NCBI GenBank assembly: GCA_900545165.1
Contig: UQYA01000005.1
Location: forward strand, 1-47,390
Origin: an uncultured Collinsella sp.
Lineage (GTDB): Bacteria > Actinomycetota > Coriobacteriia > Coriobacteriales > Coriobacteriaceae
Reading direction: 5' to 3'
Length of the DNA: 47,390 nt
Positions 9,740-18,944 of this stretch are shown here, piece after piece. A model generated the notes under the pieces. The model saw only the letters and a program-made list of their open reading frames with translations. It was not told the origin of the DNA and did no database searches. The position numbers and the translations under genes were made by a program. Position 1 is the stretch's first letter; each line of letters begins with the position of its first letter.

Positions 9740-11074
9740 ATGAAACCTATCGTCGCCGTCGTCGGACGCCCCAACGTGGGCAAGTCCACGCTCGTTAACC
9801 GCCTGGCCCAGACCTCGGACGCCATCGTCCATGAGTCCCGCGGCGTCACGCGCGACCGTTCGTATCACACGGCCGATTGGAACGGCCGCGAGTTCACCAT
9901 CGTCGACACGGGCGGTATCGAGCCGCTCAAGAGCGACGACGTCTTTGCCACGTCCATCCGCGACCAGGCACTCGCCGCCGCCGAGGAAGCCGCCGTCATC
10001 CTGTTTGTGGTCGACGGCCGCACCGGCGTCACCGAAGAGGACGAGTCGGTCGCCCGCATGCTCAAGCGCTGCGACAAGCCGGTCTTTCTGCTGGTTAACA
10101 AGCTCGACAACCCCGATCGCGAGAACGACAGCATCTGGGAGTTCTATTCGCTCGGCATCGGTGAGCCCACGCCGCTCTCGGCCCTGCACGGCCACGGCAC
10201 GGGCGACCTGCTCGACGACATCGTGGCCCTGCTTCCCGAGGAAGAGGACGAGGTCGCCGATGAGTTCCCCGACGCGCTGAACGTCGCCATCATCGGCCGC
10301 CCCAACGCCGGTAAGTCTTCGCTGTTCAACCGCATCCTGGGCGCCGACCGCTCCATCGTGTCCAACATTGCCGGCACCACGCGCGACGCCATCGACACGG
10401 TCGTCGAGCGCAACGGCAAGCACTACCGCATGGTCGATACTGCGGGTATCCGTAAGAAGAGCACCGTGTACGAGAACATCGAGTACTACTCCATGGTTCG
10501 CGGCCTGCGCGCCATCGACCGCGCCGACGTGGCGCTGCTCGTCGTCGACGCCTCCGTGGGCGTTACCGAGCAGGACCAGAAGGTCATGGGTCTTGCCATC
10601 GAGCGCGGCTGCGCCATCGTGGTGCTGCTCAACAAGTGGGATCTGCTCGACGACGACCGTAAGCGCGAGGCCTGCATGGAGACCATCGACCGCCGTCTGG
10701 GCGTCATGGCTCCCTGGGCCCAGTACCTGCGCATCTCTGCCCTGACCGGCCGCAGCGTCGAGAAGATCTGGGCGATGGTCGACGCCGCCGAGAAGACGCG
10801 CTCGCAAAAGATCAGCACCTCGCGCCTCAACACGTTCCTCACCGACCTGCGCGAGTTCGGTCATACCGTGGTGGACGGCAAGCGCCGCCTGCGCATGCAC
10901 TACGTGACCCAGACGGGTGTCAACCCGCCGACGTTCACGTTCTTCGTCAACCACAGCGACTTGGTCAACGACACCTACCAGCGCTATGTGGAGAACCGCT
11001 TGCGCTCGACCTTCGACTTTGCCGGCACGCCCATTCGACTCTTCTTTAGAAAGAAGGAGCAAAAGGATGCATAA
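9740..11074 (+). CDS. der: Ribosome biogenesis GTPase Der (EngA)
   Basis: Der is an essential tandem GTPase needed for 50S ribosomal subunit assembly. Two G domains are visible: G1 motifs GRPNVGKST near residue 8 and GRPNAGKSS near 182, each with DTGG/DTAG and NKLD/NKWD motifs. A C-terminal KH-like domain spans about residues 355-440. AAAGGAGAGCAG gives a strong RBS for ATG 9740; an upstream in-frame extension is not supported. The stop overlaps the plsY start by 8 bp. Confidence 0.97.
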   Translation: MKPIVAVVGRPNVGKSTLVNRLAQTSDAIVHESRGVTRDRSYHTADWNGREFTIVDTGGIEPLKSDDVFATSIRDQALAAAEEAAVILFVVDGRTGVTEEDESVARMLKRCDKPVFLLVNKLDNPDRENDSIWEFYSLGIGEPTPLSALHGHGTGDLLDDIVALLPEEEDEVADEFPDALNVAIIGRPNAGKSSLFNRILGADRSIVSNIAGTTRDAIDTVVERNGKHYRMVDTAGIRKKSTVYENIEYYSMVRGLRAIDRADVALLVVDASVGVTEQDQKVMGLAIERGCAIVVLLNKWDLLDDDRKREACMETIDRRLGVMAPWAQYLRISALTGRSVEKIWAMVDAAEKTRSQKISTSRLNTFLTDLREFGHTVVDGKRRLRMHYVTQTGVNPPTFTFFVNHSDLVNDTYQRYVENRLRSTFDFAGTPIRLFFRKKEQKDA

Positions 11075-11750
11075 TCCGATTCTGCTGACCGCCATCTGCG
11101 CCGTGGTCTCGTTCTTTATCGGAGCGATTCCGTTTGGCCTGATCCTGGGCCGTGTGTTCAACCACACCGACATTCGCAAGGCGGGTTCCGGCAACATCGG
11201 CACCACCAACGCCCTGCGCGTGGCCGGCCCCAAGGTGGCCGCGCTCACCCTGCTGCTCGACTGCCTTAAGGGCGCCATCTGTGTCCTTATCGCGCGCCCG
11301 CTCATCGCGAGTGTGGGCTATGGCTTCCCCGTGAGCATCATGGCCCCCGGCGCCGCCGGCGACTGGATGCTTGGCGTCGTCTGCCTGGCAGCCGTGTGGG
11401 GCCACATCTTCTCGCCCTACCTCAATTTCCGTGGCGGCAAGGGAATCGCAGTTGGCCTGGGCGTCATCCTCGCCTGGTATTGGCCAATTGGCCTGTCGCT
11501 GCTGGGCATGTTTATCGTGGCCGTCGCCATCACCAAGTTTGTGTCGGTGGGCTCGCTTGCCGCGGCCATCGGTCTTCCCATCGCTGCTTGCGCGGTCTTT
11601 CCGTACAGCAGCCTGGGCCTCAAGTTCTGCATGGCGATAATCGGCATCACCGTGGTGTGGGCCCATCGCGCGAACATCAAAAAGCTCATGACCGGTAAGG
11701 AGTCCAAGCTCTCATTTACCAAGCGCGTCACCGAGCCCGACGATAAGTAG
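11067..11750 (+). CDS. plsY: Acyl-phosphate glycerol-3-phosphate acyltransferase PlsY
   Basis: PlsY makes lysophosphatidic acid from acyl-phosphate and glycerol-3-phosphate. The 227-aa integral membrane protein shows the family motifs SGNIGTTNALR (near residue 39) and a glycine-rich loop NFRGGKGIAVGLG (near 124). ATG 11067 lies after AAGGAGCAAAAGG inside the end of der. The next gene, gpsA, makes the glycerol-3-phosphate substrate, so the pair is functionally coupled. Confidence 0.95.
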   Translation: MHNPILLTAICAVVSFFIGAIPFGLILGRVFNHTDIRKAGSGNIGTTNALRVAGPKVAALTLLLDCLKGAICVLIARPLIASVGYGFPVSIMAPGAAGDWMLGVVCLAAVWGHIFSPYLNFRGGKGIAVGLGVILAWYWPIGLSLLGMFIVAVAITKFVSVGSLAAAIGLPIAACAVFPYSSLGLKFCMAIIGITVVWAHRANIKKLMTGKESKLSFTKRVTEPDDK

Positions 11751-11759
11751 GAGAGAGTC

Positions 11760-12767
11760 ATGAATGTTGCGCTGATTGGCTCTGGCTCGTGGGGAACCGC
11801 CGTCGCCGGCCTCGCCGCCGCGCGAGCCGAGCGCGTGACCATGTGGGCCCACAGCGAGCAGACGGCCGCCGGCATCAATGGCGAGCACCGCAACCCCCGC
11901 TACCTTGTGGGCTACGAGCTGCCCTGCAACGTCTTCGCCACGACGGAGCTGATGCAGGCACTCGACGGCGCCGAGGCCATCATCTTTGCCGTTCCTTCGA
12001 CGCACCTTCGCAGCGTGTGCCACCAGGCCGCGCCCTTTATCGCCGCCGATACCCCGGTGCTCTGCCTCACCAAGGGCATTGAGCCCGAGTCCGGCCTGCT
12101 CATGAGCGAGGTCATCGCCAGCGAGATCGGCAACGAGGCACGTGTGGCGGCGCTCTCGGGCCCCAACCATGCTGAGGAAATCTGCCGCGGAGGTCTTTCT
12201 GCCGCCGTCATCGCCAGCGAAGATACGCAGGTAGGGGAGACCTTTAAGGACCTGCTCCTGTCAACGGCCTTTCGCATCTACCTGTCGCAAGACATGACCG
12301 GTGTCGAGGTCTGCGGCGCCATGAAAAACGTTATCGCCATCGTGTGCGGCATCTCCGCCGGCACCGGTGCGGGCGACAACACGCTCGCCCTTATCATGAC
12401 GCGCGGCCTGGCAGAGATCAGCCGTCTGGTGCACGCCCGCGGCGGTCAAGCTATGACCTGCATGGGTCTTGCCGGCATGGGTGACCTCATTGCCACCTGC
12501 ACCTCGGAGCATTCGCGCAACCGCACCTTTGGCTACGAGTTTGCCCACGGCGTGTCGCTCGACGAGTATCAGACGCGCACGCATATGGTGGTCGAGGGCG
12601 CCGTCGCGGCCCGCAGCGTCAGCGAGCTTGCCCGTTCACTGGGCGTAGACATTCCGCTCACCTTTGCCGTGGAGCAAACGCTCTACAACGGTGTTACTTT
12701 GGATAGGGCGCTCGAGATTCTCACCGACCGCGTCCCTTCTCAAGAGTTCTACGGACTCACCGACTAG
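11760..12767 (+). CDS. gpsA: Glycerol-3-phosphate dehydrogenase [NAD(P)+]
   Basis: GpsA reduces dihydroxyacetone phosphate to sn-glycerol-3-phosphate for phospholipid synthesis. The N-terminal Rossmann motif is GSGSWGTAVA (residues 7-16). The conserved LSGPNHAEEI and the catalytic Lys in GAMKNVIAI near residue 190 are present. GLAGMGDLIATC and SRNRTFG near 240 complete the family signature. The 335-aa length is usual. GGAGAGAGTC precedes the ATG, 10 bp after the plsY stop. Confidence 0.97.
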   Translation: MNVALIGSGSWGTAVAGLAAARAERVTMWAHSEQTAAGINGEHRNPRYLVGYELPCNVFATTELMQALDGAEAIIFAVPSTHLRSVCHQAAPFIAADTPVLCLTKGIEPESGLLMSEVIASEIGNEARVAALSGPNHAEEICRGGLSAAVIASEDTQVGETFKDLLLSTAFRIYLSQDMTGVEVCGAMKNVIAIVCGISAGTGAGDNTLALIMTRGLAEISRLVHARGGQAMTCMGLAGMGDLIATCTSEHSRNRTFGYEFAHGVSLDEYQTRTHMVVEGAVAARSVSELARSLGVDIPLTFAVEQTLYNGVTLDRALEILTDRVPSQEFYGLTD

Positions 12768-12785
12768 CGCAGAAAGGCTTCTACC

Positions 12786-13457
12786 ATGGGTTCCATTAAA
12801 ATCGCTCCGTCCGTCCTTTCGGCCGACATGGCCAACCTCAAGGGCGAGCTCGACAAGATCGCCGGCGCCGACTACGTGCACTTCGACGTTATGGACGGTC
12901 ACTTTACCGGCAACCTCACCTTTGGCGTTGACATCCTTAAGGCCGTCAAGCGCTCCACCGATGTACCGGTCGATGCGCACCTGATGGTGTCGAACCCCGA
13001 CGAGACGGTCGATTGGTACGCCGACGCCGGTGCCGACATGATCACCGTGCACTACGAGGCTTCCACGCACCTGCACCGCACGCTTACCCATCTGCAGCAG
13101 CGCGGCGTCAAGGCCGGCGTGGTGCTCAACCCCGCCACCCCCGTGTGCGTACTTGAGAGCATCATCGACGTCGTCGATATGGTGCTGCTGATGAGCGTAA
13201 ATCCCGGCTTTGGCGGCCAGAGCTTTATCCCGGGCACCATCGCTAAGCTCCACGAGCTCAAAGCTATGTGCGAGCGCCACGGCGTGTCGCCCATGATCGA
13301 GGTCGACGGCGGCATCTCTTCCAAAAACATCGCAGAAGTCGTTAAGGCCGGCGCCAACGTGCTCGTGGCCGGCTCAGCCGTATTTAAGTCCGAAGACCCC
13401 GCTGCCGAGGTTGCGCTGCTGCAGAAGCTGGGCAACGAGGCCGCACAGGAGGCATAA
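12786..13457 (+). CDS. rpe: Ribulose-phosphate 3-epimerase
   Basis: Rpe interconverts ribulose 5-phosphate and xylulose 5-phosphate in the pentose phosphate pathway. The 223-aa TIM-barrel protein has the metal and catalytic motifs PSVLSADMANL, HFDVMDGHF, DAHLMV, MSVNPGFGGQ and EVDGGIS with the terminal phosphate-binding AGSAVF. AGAAAGG lies upstream of the ATG. It stands between gpsA and a cysteine desulfurase in the same co-directional run. Confidence 0.97.
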   Translation: MGSIKIAPSVLSADMANLKGELDKIAGADYVHFDVMDGHFTGNLTFGVDILKAVKRSTDVPVDAHLMVSNPDETVDWYADAGADMITVHYEASTHLHRTLTHLQQRGVKAGVVLNPATPVCVLESIIDVVDMVLLMSVNPGFGGQSFIPGTIAKLHELKAMCERHGVSPMIEVDGGISSKNIAEVVKAGANVLVAGSAVFKSEDPAAEVALLQKLGNEAAQEA

Positions 13458-13463
13458 ACTCTT

Positions 13464-14642
13464 ATGACCGCAGGTCAAAACCGAATACCCGTGAATCTTG
13501 ACTATGCCGCCTCGACGCCCATGCGCGCCGAGGCGCGCCTTGCGCAGCAAGAATATGACGAAAGTGAGCTTGCCGGCGTCAACCCCAACTCGCTGCATTC
13601 GCTTGGCCGCAAGGCCGCCGCACGCCTGGAAGTCGCCCGTCGCGATATCGCCCGCAGCTTTGGCGCACGCGTTCGCCCGTCCGAGATCATCCTTACCAAC
13701 GGCGGCACCGAGGCCAACCAGCTGGCGCTGCTCGGTCTTGCCGAGGGCGCTCGTCAGCGCGATCGTAAGCGCGATCGCGTAATCGTTTCGGCCATCGAGC
13801 ACGATTCGATTCTGGACAACCTGCCGCTGCTGCGCGCCGCCGGCTTTAACGTCGACCTGGTGCAGCCCTGCCGCATGGGCTACATTGAGCCTGCCACGCT
13901 TGTCGAGCTACTAGGCAACGACGTGGCGCTCGTGAGCATTATGGTCGCCAACAACGAGACCGGCGTGGTGCAGCCCATCCGCGAGCTTGCCGCGGCCGCG
14001 CATGCTGCCGGCGCCCTGTTTCATACCGATGCCATCCAAGGCTACTTGCATATTCCGCTCGATGTCACCGAGCTGGGCGTCGATGCTATGACCGTTGCCG
14101 CTCACAAGATCGGCGGCCCCGTGGCATCCGGCGCACTCTACGTTAAGACCCGAACTCCACTGCGTCCCCGCATCTTTGGCGGTGGACAGGAAGCCGGCCG
14201 TCGTGCCGGTACGCAGGATCTGCGCACGCAGCTGGCCTTTGCCGCCGCCGCCTCCGCGCTGTTGCCGACCGTGGCCCAGGAGCGCGCGACGCTGCAAGCC
14301 TTGTCCGACAAACTCTACGCCACGCTTACGGCTCATCCACGTATTCATGCCACCATGGGCGACTACGTACAGGCCGATCGCCTGCCGGGCATGGTGTCGA
14401 TCTACGTCGACGGCATGGACTCCGAGGAGCTCATCGTCAAGCTCGACGCCGCCGGCTTTGAGGTTTCGGCCGGCTCGGCGTGCTCGAGCGGCAGCATGGA
14501 CCCGAGCCACGTGCTCAGCGCAATGGGCATTGGTCGCGAGCAGGCGCTAGGCGCACTGCGCATCTCCTTCGATGACCGCGTGGACCCGGCTGACCTGGAC
14601 GACTTTGCCCAGACGCTGCTCTCGATCGTAGGTGCTGCATGA
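13464..14642 (+). CDS. Cysteine desulfurase, NifS/IscS family
   Basis: This PLP enzyme takes sulfur from cysteine for Fe-S clusters or tRNA thiolation. LDYAASTPM near the N-terminus, the PLP-lysine motif AAHKIGGP near residue 211, and the active-site cysteine in SAGSACSSGSMDPSHVL are all present. No iscU or scaffold gene lies next to it. Known sulfur or Fe-S users in the window include IspH, MiaB and RimO, but a direct link is inference. AGGAGG overlaps the rpe end. Its stop overlaps the next start (ATGA). Confidence 0.93.
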   Translation: MTAGQNRIPVNLDYAASTPMRAEARLAQQEYDESELAGVNPNSLHSLGRKAAARLEVARRDIARSFGARVRPSEIILTNGGTEANQLALLGLAEGARQRDRKRDRVIVSAIEHDSILDNLPLLRAAGFNVDLVQPCRMGYIEPATLVELLGNDVALVSIMVANNETGVVQPIRELAAAAHAAGALFHTDAIQGYLHIPLDVTELGVDAMTVAAHKIGGPVASGALYVKTRTPLRPRIFGGGQEAGRRAGTQDLRTQLAFAAAASALLPTVAQERATLQALSDKLYATLTAHPRIHATMGDYVQADRLPGMVSIYVDGMDSEELIVKLDAAGFEVSAGSACSSGSMDPSHVLSAMGIGREQALGALRISFDDRVDPADLDDFAQTLLSIVGAA

Positions 14643-15448
14643 TCGTCGCCGAGCTTGAACGCGCGCTGCTGGCGCGCTACCCCAAGGCGGACGCCGAGGG
14701 CTGGGATCATGTAGGGCTCTCCGTGGGCGACCCTGCCGCCGAGATCACCGGTGTTGCCTGCGCACTCGATGCGACCGAAGCCAATGTACACCGCGCCCAG
14801 GAGGCCGGCGCCAACGTGCTGCTAACGCATCATCCCATCTATATCAAGGCGCCCGAGGCGTTTTGTCCGTCGGATTCCGTACGCCCCCAGTGCAGCGCAG
14901 CGCTGTTTGAGGCCGCCCGCTGCGGCGTGAGCATTATCTCGCTCCACACCAATCTGGACCGCTCGCACGAAGCGCGCACCTGCCTGAGCGAGCTGCTGGG
15001 CGCTGAGCCCGTGAGCTCGCTGGAGCACGTGGACGACCCCGAGGCCACCGGCCTGGGCGCGCTTGCAATGCTCAACGACCCGTGCACGCTGCGCGATCTT
15101 GCCACCCGTGCTGCCACGGCATTCGGCAGCGACCCGCGTGTGTGGGGCGAAGCCGATCGCCCATGCTACACCCTCGCCATTTTGGGCGGCTCCCTGGGCG
15201 ACTTTGGAGAGCTCGCCATCGCCGCGGGCGCAGATGTTGTCGTGACGGGCGAGGCGGGCTACCACGTGGCGCAAGACCTTGCCTTACGCGGGCTGCCGGT
15301 GATCTTGCTCGGCCACGACCGCTCCGAGGAGCCGTTCGTTGATATATTGATGAACTCTGCAGTTGACGCCGGGGTCAACCCCCGTCATGCGATTAAAATA
15401 CTGAACCCTTGCCAATGGTGGACTGTGACAAAAGGAGAGAACTTATGA
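14639..15448 (+). CDS. NIF3-like dinuclear metal centre protein (DUF34)
   Basis: The 269-aa protein matches the Nif3/DUF34 family, whose members bind two metal ions and are often linked to GTP cyclohydrolase I or metal handling. Metal-ligand motifs are visible as LTHHPIY near residue 62, TNLD near 102 and the C-terminal TGEAGYHVAQD and LGHDRSEEP. The biochemical role of the family remains unsettled. It overlaps the desulfurase gene by 4 bp and the next gene by 4 bp, implying tight translational coupling. Confidence 0.9.
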   Translation: MIVAELERALLARYPKADAEGWDHVGLSVGDPAAEITGVACALDATEANVHRAQEAGANVLLTHHPIYIKAPEAFCPSDSVRPQCSAALFEAARCGVSIISLHTNLDRSHEARTCLSELLGAEPVSSLEHVDDPEATGLGALAMLNDPCTLRDLATRAATAFGSDPRVWGEADRPCYTLAILGGSLGDFGELAIAAGADVVVTGEAGYHVAQDLALRGLPVILLGHDRSEEPFVDILMNSAVDAGVNPRHAIKILNPCQWWTVTKGENL

Positions 15449-16164
15449 GCGCCGGCGCTACGCTACTCAAGCTGCAACAGATCGATTTGGAGCTCGCCCG
15501 CAACAAGAGCGAACTTGCCAATATGCCGGAGCTCAAGGAGCTCGCTTCCAAGCGCAAGACCTATGTGAAGCTCAAGTCCGAGATGACCAAGCTCTACGCC
15601 CAGCGCAAGGATCTGGACATTGAGCTCGACGATCTCAACACCACCGAGATTCAGACCAACAACGCCATCGAGGCTGCCAAGAAGCGCCATGTCGACGGCT
15701 CCGACTACCGCGAGGTTCAGGACCTGGAGAATGAACTCGCCACCCTGGCCAAGCGTCTGGACAAGATTGAGCACACCCGCAAGGACGTCGTTGTCGCCCA
15801 TAAGGAGGCGCTCGACCGCGAGGCCCGCGCGCAGGCAATCATCGCCAAGTTCGAGGAGGGCGTGAAGGCCGATACCAAGGCCGCCCGCGCCAAGGCTGCC
15901 GACCTGCAGGCTCAGATTGAGGCCGCCGCTAAGGAGCGCACCGCGCTTGCTGCCACGCTGCCGACTGACGTGCTCACCGACTACGAGCGTCTGCTCAAGC
16001 AGTTCCGTGGCCTGGCCGTCGAGACCATCCAGGGCAACATCCCCACGGTCTGCCACACCGCGCTGCAGGCATCGTCCATGAGCGACCTCAACCACGACGG
16101 CAGCGAGATTACGCACTGCCCGTACTGCCACCGCCTCCTGGTACTCCCGAGCAAGGAAGCCTAG
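15445..16164 (+). CDS. Coiled-coil protein with C-terminal zinc-ribbon-like domain
   Basis: The 239-aa protein is mostly a long antiparallel coiled coil (about residues 5-185, Lys/Glu/Ala-rich) followed by a small Cys-containing domain. It fits the CT398/C4-type zinc ribbon family often paired with NIF3-like genes. Only three cysteines are placed for a ribbon: Cys203, and Cys225 and Cys228 in CPYC. The first knuckle reads CHTAL instead of CxxC. ATG 15445 follows AAAGGAGAG and overlaps the NIF3 stop (ATGA). The function is unknown; a nucleic-acid or scaffold role is commonly guessed. Confidence 0.85.
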   Translation: MSAGATLLKLQQIDLELARNKSELANMPELKELASKRKTYVKLKSEMTKLYAQRKDLDIELDDLNTTEIQTNNAIEAAKKRHVDGSDYREVQDLENELATLAKRLDKIEHTRKDVVVAHKEALDREARAQAIIAKFEEGVKADTKAARAKAADLQAQIEAAAKERTALAATLPTDVLTDYERLLKQFRGLAVETIQGNIPTVCHTALQASSMSDLNHDGSEITHCPYCHRLLVLPSKEA

Positions 16165-16166
16165 CG

Positions 16167-17381
16167 ATGACGGCGGCACCCAACAATTCAATGCAACTTG
16201 AGGGAAAAACGATCCTGCTGGGCATTACCGGCGGGATCGCCGCCTATAAGTCGTGCAACATCGTGCGCCTGCTGCAAAAGCGCGGTGCGCGCGTTAAGGT
16301 CGTTATGAGCGAGCATGCCACGGAGTTCGTGGGGCCGCTCACCTTCCGCGCGCTCACCAACGAGCCCGTTGCCGTGGGCCTATTCGACGATCCCTCCGAC
16401 CCCATCCACCACATTTCGCTTGCGCAGGAGCCCGATCTGGTGGTCGTAGCGCCCGCGACGGCCAATATCATCGCCAAGATGGCCAACGGCATCGCCGATG
16501 ACCTTATCTCCACCACGCTGCTGGCGACGCCGCGACCCATCGTGATCGCACCCGCTATGAACAACGGCATGTGGAAGGCGCCGGCGACGCAAGCCAACAT
16601 GGCCACGCTGCGCGAGCGCGGTGTCCATGTGGTGGGACCCGGCAGCGGCTACCTTGCCTGCGGCGACGTGGACACGGGACGTATGAGCGAGCCCGAGGAC
16701 ATCGTCGAGGCTGTCTGTGAGGTGCTCAACCCCGCGCCTCAGGACCTGGCGGGCAAGCGCATCGTGATTACCGCCGGCCCCACGCACGAACTGATCGACC
16801 CGGTGCGCTTCATTGGCAACCGCTCATCAGGCAAGATGGGCGTCGCCCTTGCAGGGGAGGCCGCACGCCGCGGTGCCGAGGTCACGCTCGTGTTGGGACC
16901 GACATTGCTCGATGTTCCCCGCGGCGTGGAGTGCGTGCGCGTGCAAACCGCCGCAGAGATGCTGGAGGCGGCACTGAGCGCCTTCCAGACGGCCGATGCG
17001 GCAATTTGTGCGGCTGCCGTCGCCGACTATACCCCGGCGGCCCCTGCCGACCATAAGCTCAAAAAGGCTAACGAGCGCCTGGATCGAATCGAGCTCGTCG
17101 AGACCGTTGACATCTTAGCCGAGCTCTCGCGCCAGAAGGGCGAGCGGTGCGTGATCGGATTTGCGGCCGAGACCGATAACGTTGTCGAGTACGCAGAGCG
17201 CAAATTGGCCCGCAAGGGCTGCGATGCCATTATCGCCAACGATGTCTCGCGCGCCGATTCGGGCTTTGGAACCGACACTAACAAGGCCTGGATTGTGAGC
17301 ACAACGGGCACGCAAGAACTTCCCGTGCTAACAAAACCCCAGCTCGCAGATATAATTTTGGACTTGCTTCAAAATTTGTAA
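16167..17381 (+). CDS. coaBC: Bifunctional phosphopantothenoylcysteine decarboxylase/synthetase
   Basis: CoaBC adds cysteine to 4'-phosphopantothenate and then decarboxylates it, two steps of CoA synthesis. The N-terminal CoaC flavodomain has GITGGIAAYK (near residue 18), the HHISLA active-site histidine motif, and APAMNNGMW. The linker and CoaB domain follow, with ITAGPTHELIDPVRFIGN near 195 and KLKKANER near 296, which contributes the conserved lysine. The 404-aa length is standard. It ends the long plus-strand run and is followed by a tRNA gene. Confidence 0.96.
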   Translation: MTAAPNNSMQLEGKTILLGITGGIAAYKSCNIVRLLQKRGARVKVVMSEHATEFVGPLTFRALTNEPVAVGLFDDPSDPIHHISLAQEPDLVVVAPATANIIAKMANGIADDLISTTLLATPRPIVIAPAMNNGMWKAPATQANMATLRERGVHVVGPGSGYLACGDVDTGRMSEPEDIVEAVCEVLNPAPQDLAGKRIVITAGPTHELIDPVRFIGNRSSGKMGVALAGEAARRGAEVTLVLGPTLLDVPRGVECVRVQTAAEMLEAALSAFQTADAAICAAAVADYTPAAPADHKLKKANERLDRIELVETVDILAELSRQKGERCVIGFAAETDNVVEYAERKLARKGCDAIIANDVSRADSGFGTDTNKAWIVSTTGTQELPVLTKPQLADIILDLLQNL

Positions 17382-17389
17382 AAAAGTTC

Positions 17390-17422
17390 TTGCACAAGTC
17401 TAAAGTTTCGGGTTAATATACT
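17390..17422 (+). promoter_or_regulatory. Promoter of tRNA-Pro
   Basis: TTGCAC (17390-17395) and TAATAT (17414-17419), spaced 18 bp, form a likely -35/-10 pair just after the coaBC stop. TATACT (17417-17422) is an overlapping second -10 candidate. The expected transcript would begin about 35 bp before the tRNA. Confidence 0.65.
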
Positions 17423-17461
17423 CCCTGTTGCGAGCGAGAGCAGAGCAACAAACAAAAGCTT

Positions 17462-17538
<77 letters not shown>

Positions 17539-17548
17539 GAAGTTTGCA

Positions 17549-17577
17549 GGTCAGGCACCTAGTGCCTGACCTTTTTT
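17549..17577 (+). terminator. Rho-independent terminator of tRNA-Pro
   Basis: A perfect 10-bp stem (17549-17558 with 17562-17571) closes a CTA loop and runs into six T residues. This is a textbook intrinsic terminator. Confidence 0.92.
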
Positions 17578-17670
17578 GTTTTTAATCACTATTATCATTT
17601 TGTACACGAATGCGAAATCCCCCGCCGCCTAAAAGCGCCCTCCACATGTCTGGACTCTCTATGCTCGCGC

Positions 17671-17699
17671 TGGATAGACATCGCCGGAACGGGTATAGT
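17671..17699 (+). promoter_or_regulatory. Putative promoter of the phosphatidyltransferase operon
   Basis: TATAGT (17694-17699) is a good -10 element. The best -35 at 17-bp spacing is TGGATA (17671-17676), only 4/6 matches. It would start transcription about 30 bp before the GTG start at 17736. Confidence 0.45.
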
Positions 17700-17735
17700 A
17701 TCGAAAGTTTTGTCGTTAACCAGCGGGGGAGTCCT

Positions 17736-18440
17736 GTGGGCATCAAAAAGAAGATCAAAAAGGAGCTTATCGGCACTTCCGATTACCCGTCGAATAAGAT
17801 CTTTACGATCTCCAATTTCATCACCTTTACGCGCCTGATCCTCACTCTGGTATTTTTGTACCTGTTTGTGACGGATAACAACCGCGTCATCGCCATCGTT
17901 ATCTACGCCGTTGCCGCCTCCACCGACTGGATGGACGGTCAGATCGCCCGCATGACAAAGACGGTCTCGTGGCTCGGCAAGGTCATGGATCCCATTTGCG
18001 ACCGTGCGCTGCTGTTCACCGGCGTACTTGGCCTGGTGGTCCGCGGAGAGCTGCCTATCTGGGTCTGTGTGCTCATTATTGGCCGCGACATCTATCTGGG
18101 CATCGGCACGCTTATCGTTCGTCATTATCACCGTCGCCCCATCGATGTCGTCTTCCCCGGAAAGATTGCCACAGCGCTGCTCATGACCGGCTTCTCGCTC
18201 ATGCTGCTCGGTTTCCCCGTTATTGACGGCCTGCATCTTTTACCTTCATCCCTTACGGCCTTCCCGGGCCTCAACGGAAGCTCGGTGCCCCTCGGCATCT
18301 TCTTTGTGTACGGCGGCGTGATCTTCTCCATGCTCACGGCTGTCATCTACTCCATTAAGGGCGGAGTGGCCATTAAACAGGCTCTCGCGCATCCCGAGGA
18401 CGAGGACATCGACTTTCTGAACCCTGAAATCGAAGACTGA
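17736..18440 (+). CDS. CDP-alcohol phosphatidyltransferase (PgsA-like)
   Basis: The 234-aa membrane protein has the full CDP-alcohol phosphotransferase motif: DG, then AR, G, D and D at the expected spacing in DWMDGQIARM and GKVMDPICDR (near residues 70-92). Five or six membrane helices follow the pattern of phosphatidylglycerophosphate or cardiolipin-type synthases. GTG 17736 is chosen because GGGGGAG lies 4 nt upstream and the basic start VGIKKKIKKE suits the family; the reading frame is open further upstream. It heads a run leading to FHA and MerR genes, matching mycobacterial pgsA2-garA-Rv1828 gene content. A second PgsA is at 38633-39271. Confidence 0.88.
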   Translation: MGIKKKIKKELIGTSDYPSNKIFTISNFITFTRLILTLVFLYLFVTDNNRVIAIVIYAVAASTDWMDGQIARMTKTVSWLGKVMDPICDRALLFTGVLGLVVRGELPIWVCVLIIGRDIYLGIGTLIVRHYHRRPIDVVFPGKIATALLMTGFSLMLLGFPVIDGLHLLPSSLTAFPGLNGSSVPLGIFFVYGGVIFSMLTAVIYSIKGGVAIKQALAHPEDEDIDFLNPEIED

Positions 18441-18506
18441 TTCGTTGGGGTATGATTACGTACGGTTCATTATTTGCGGCACGTCCGCGATAAGTTAGGG
18501 GTTGTC

Positions 18507-18941
18507 ATGGACAACATGGTTAACAATATGCCTCAGAATGATAAGACTGCTGACGCTACCTGCGTATTCCGCGTGCCTTCAAGCGACGTCACCGTTCCCG
18601 ACCTCATGGCCAACGTGCGCATCACCGCCCCCGTTCTGTCTATCGTCAAGGGTCCGCAGACTGGTGCCGCCTTTGAGCTCGAGGACGACGTGACCACCAT
18701 CGGCCGCGATCCTGCGAACGGCATCTTCCTCAATGACATGACCGTTTCGCGCAGCCACGCGCGCATTATCCGCGAGGGCCTCGGCGCTCGCATCGAGGAC
18801 TTGGGCTCGCTCAATGGCACCTGGGTCGACGGTGCTATCGTCAATGCAGCCCCGCTGCACGACGGTTCTTCCGTCCAGATCGGTACGTTTACGCTCATCT
18901 ACCACGAGAGCACGCCGGAGCGCATCGAAACCGGTGAGTAG
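18507..18941 (+). CDS. FHA-domain protein, GarA/OdhI-like
   Basis: The 144-aa protein has a single FHA domain (about residues 45-135) with the phosphothreonine-binding signature GRDP, SRSHA and GSLNGT. The order and wording (IFLNDMTVSRSHA) closely follow actinobacterial GarA. Upstream of the domain is ATCVFR at residues 17-22. It aligns with the ETTSVFR phospho-switch of GarA, placing Thr18 at the PknB-modified position. In mycobacteria GarA regulates 2-oxoglutarate metabolism; the target here is unknown. ATG 18507 follows AGGGG by 5 nt; the frame is open upstream. It precedes the MerR gene by 3 bp. Confidence 0.88.
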   Translation: MDNMVNNMPQNDKTADATCVFRVPSSDVTVPDLMANVRITAPVLSIVKGPQTGAAFELEDDVTTIGRDPANGIFLNDMTVSRSHARIIREGLGARIEDLGSLNGTWVDGAIVNAAPLHDGSSVQIGTFTLIYHESTPERIETGE

Positions 18942-18944
18942 GGC

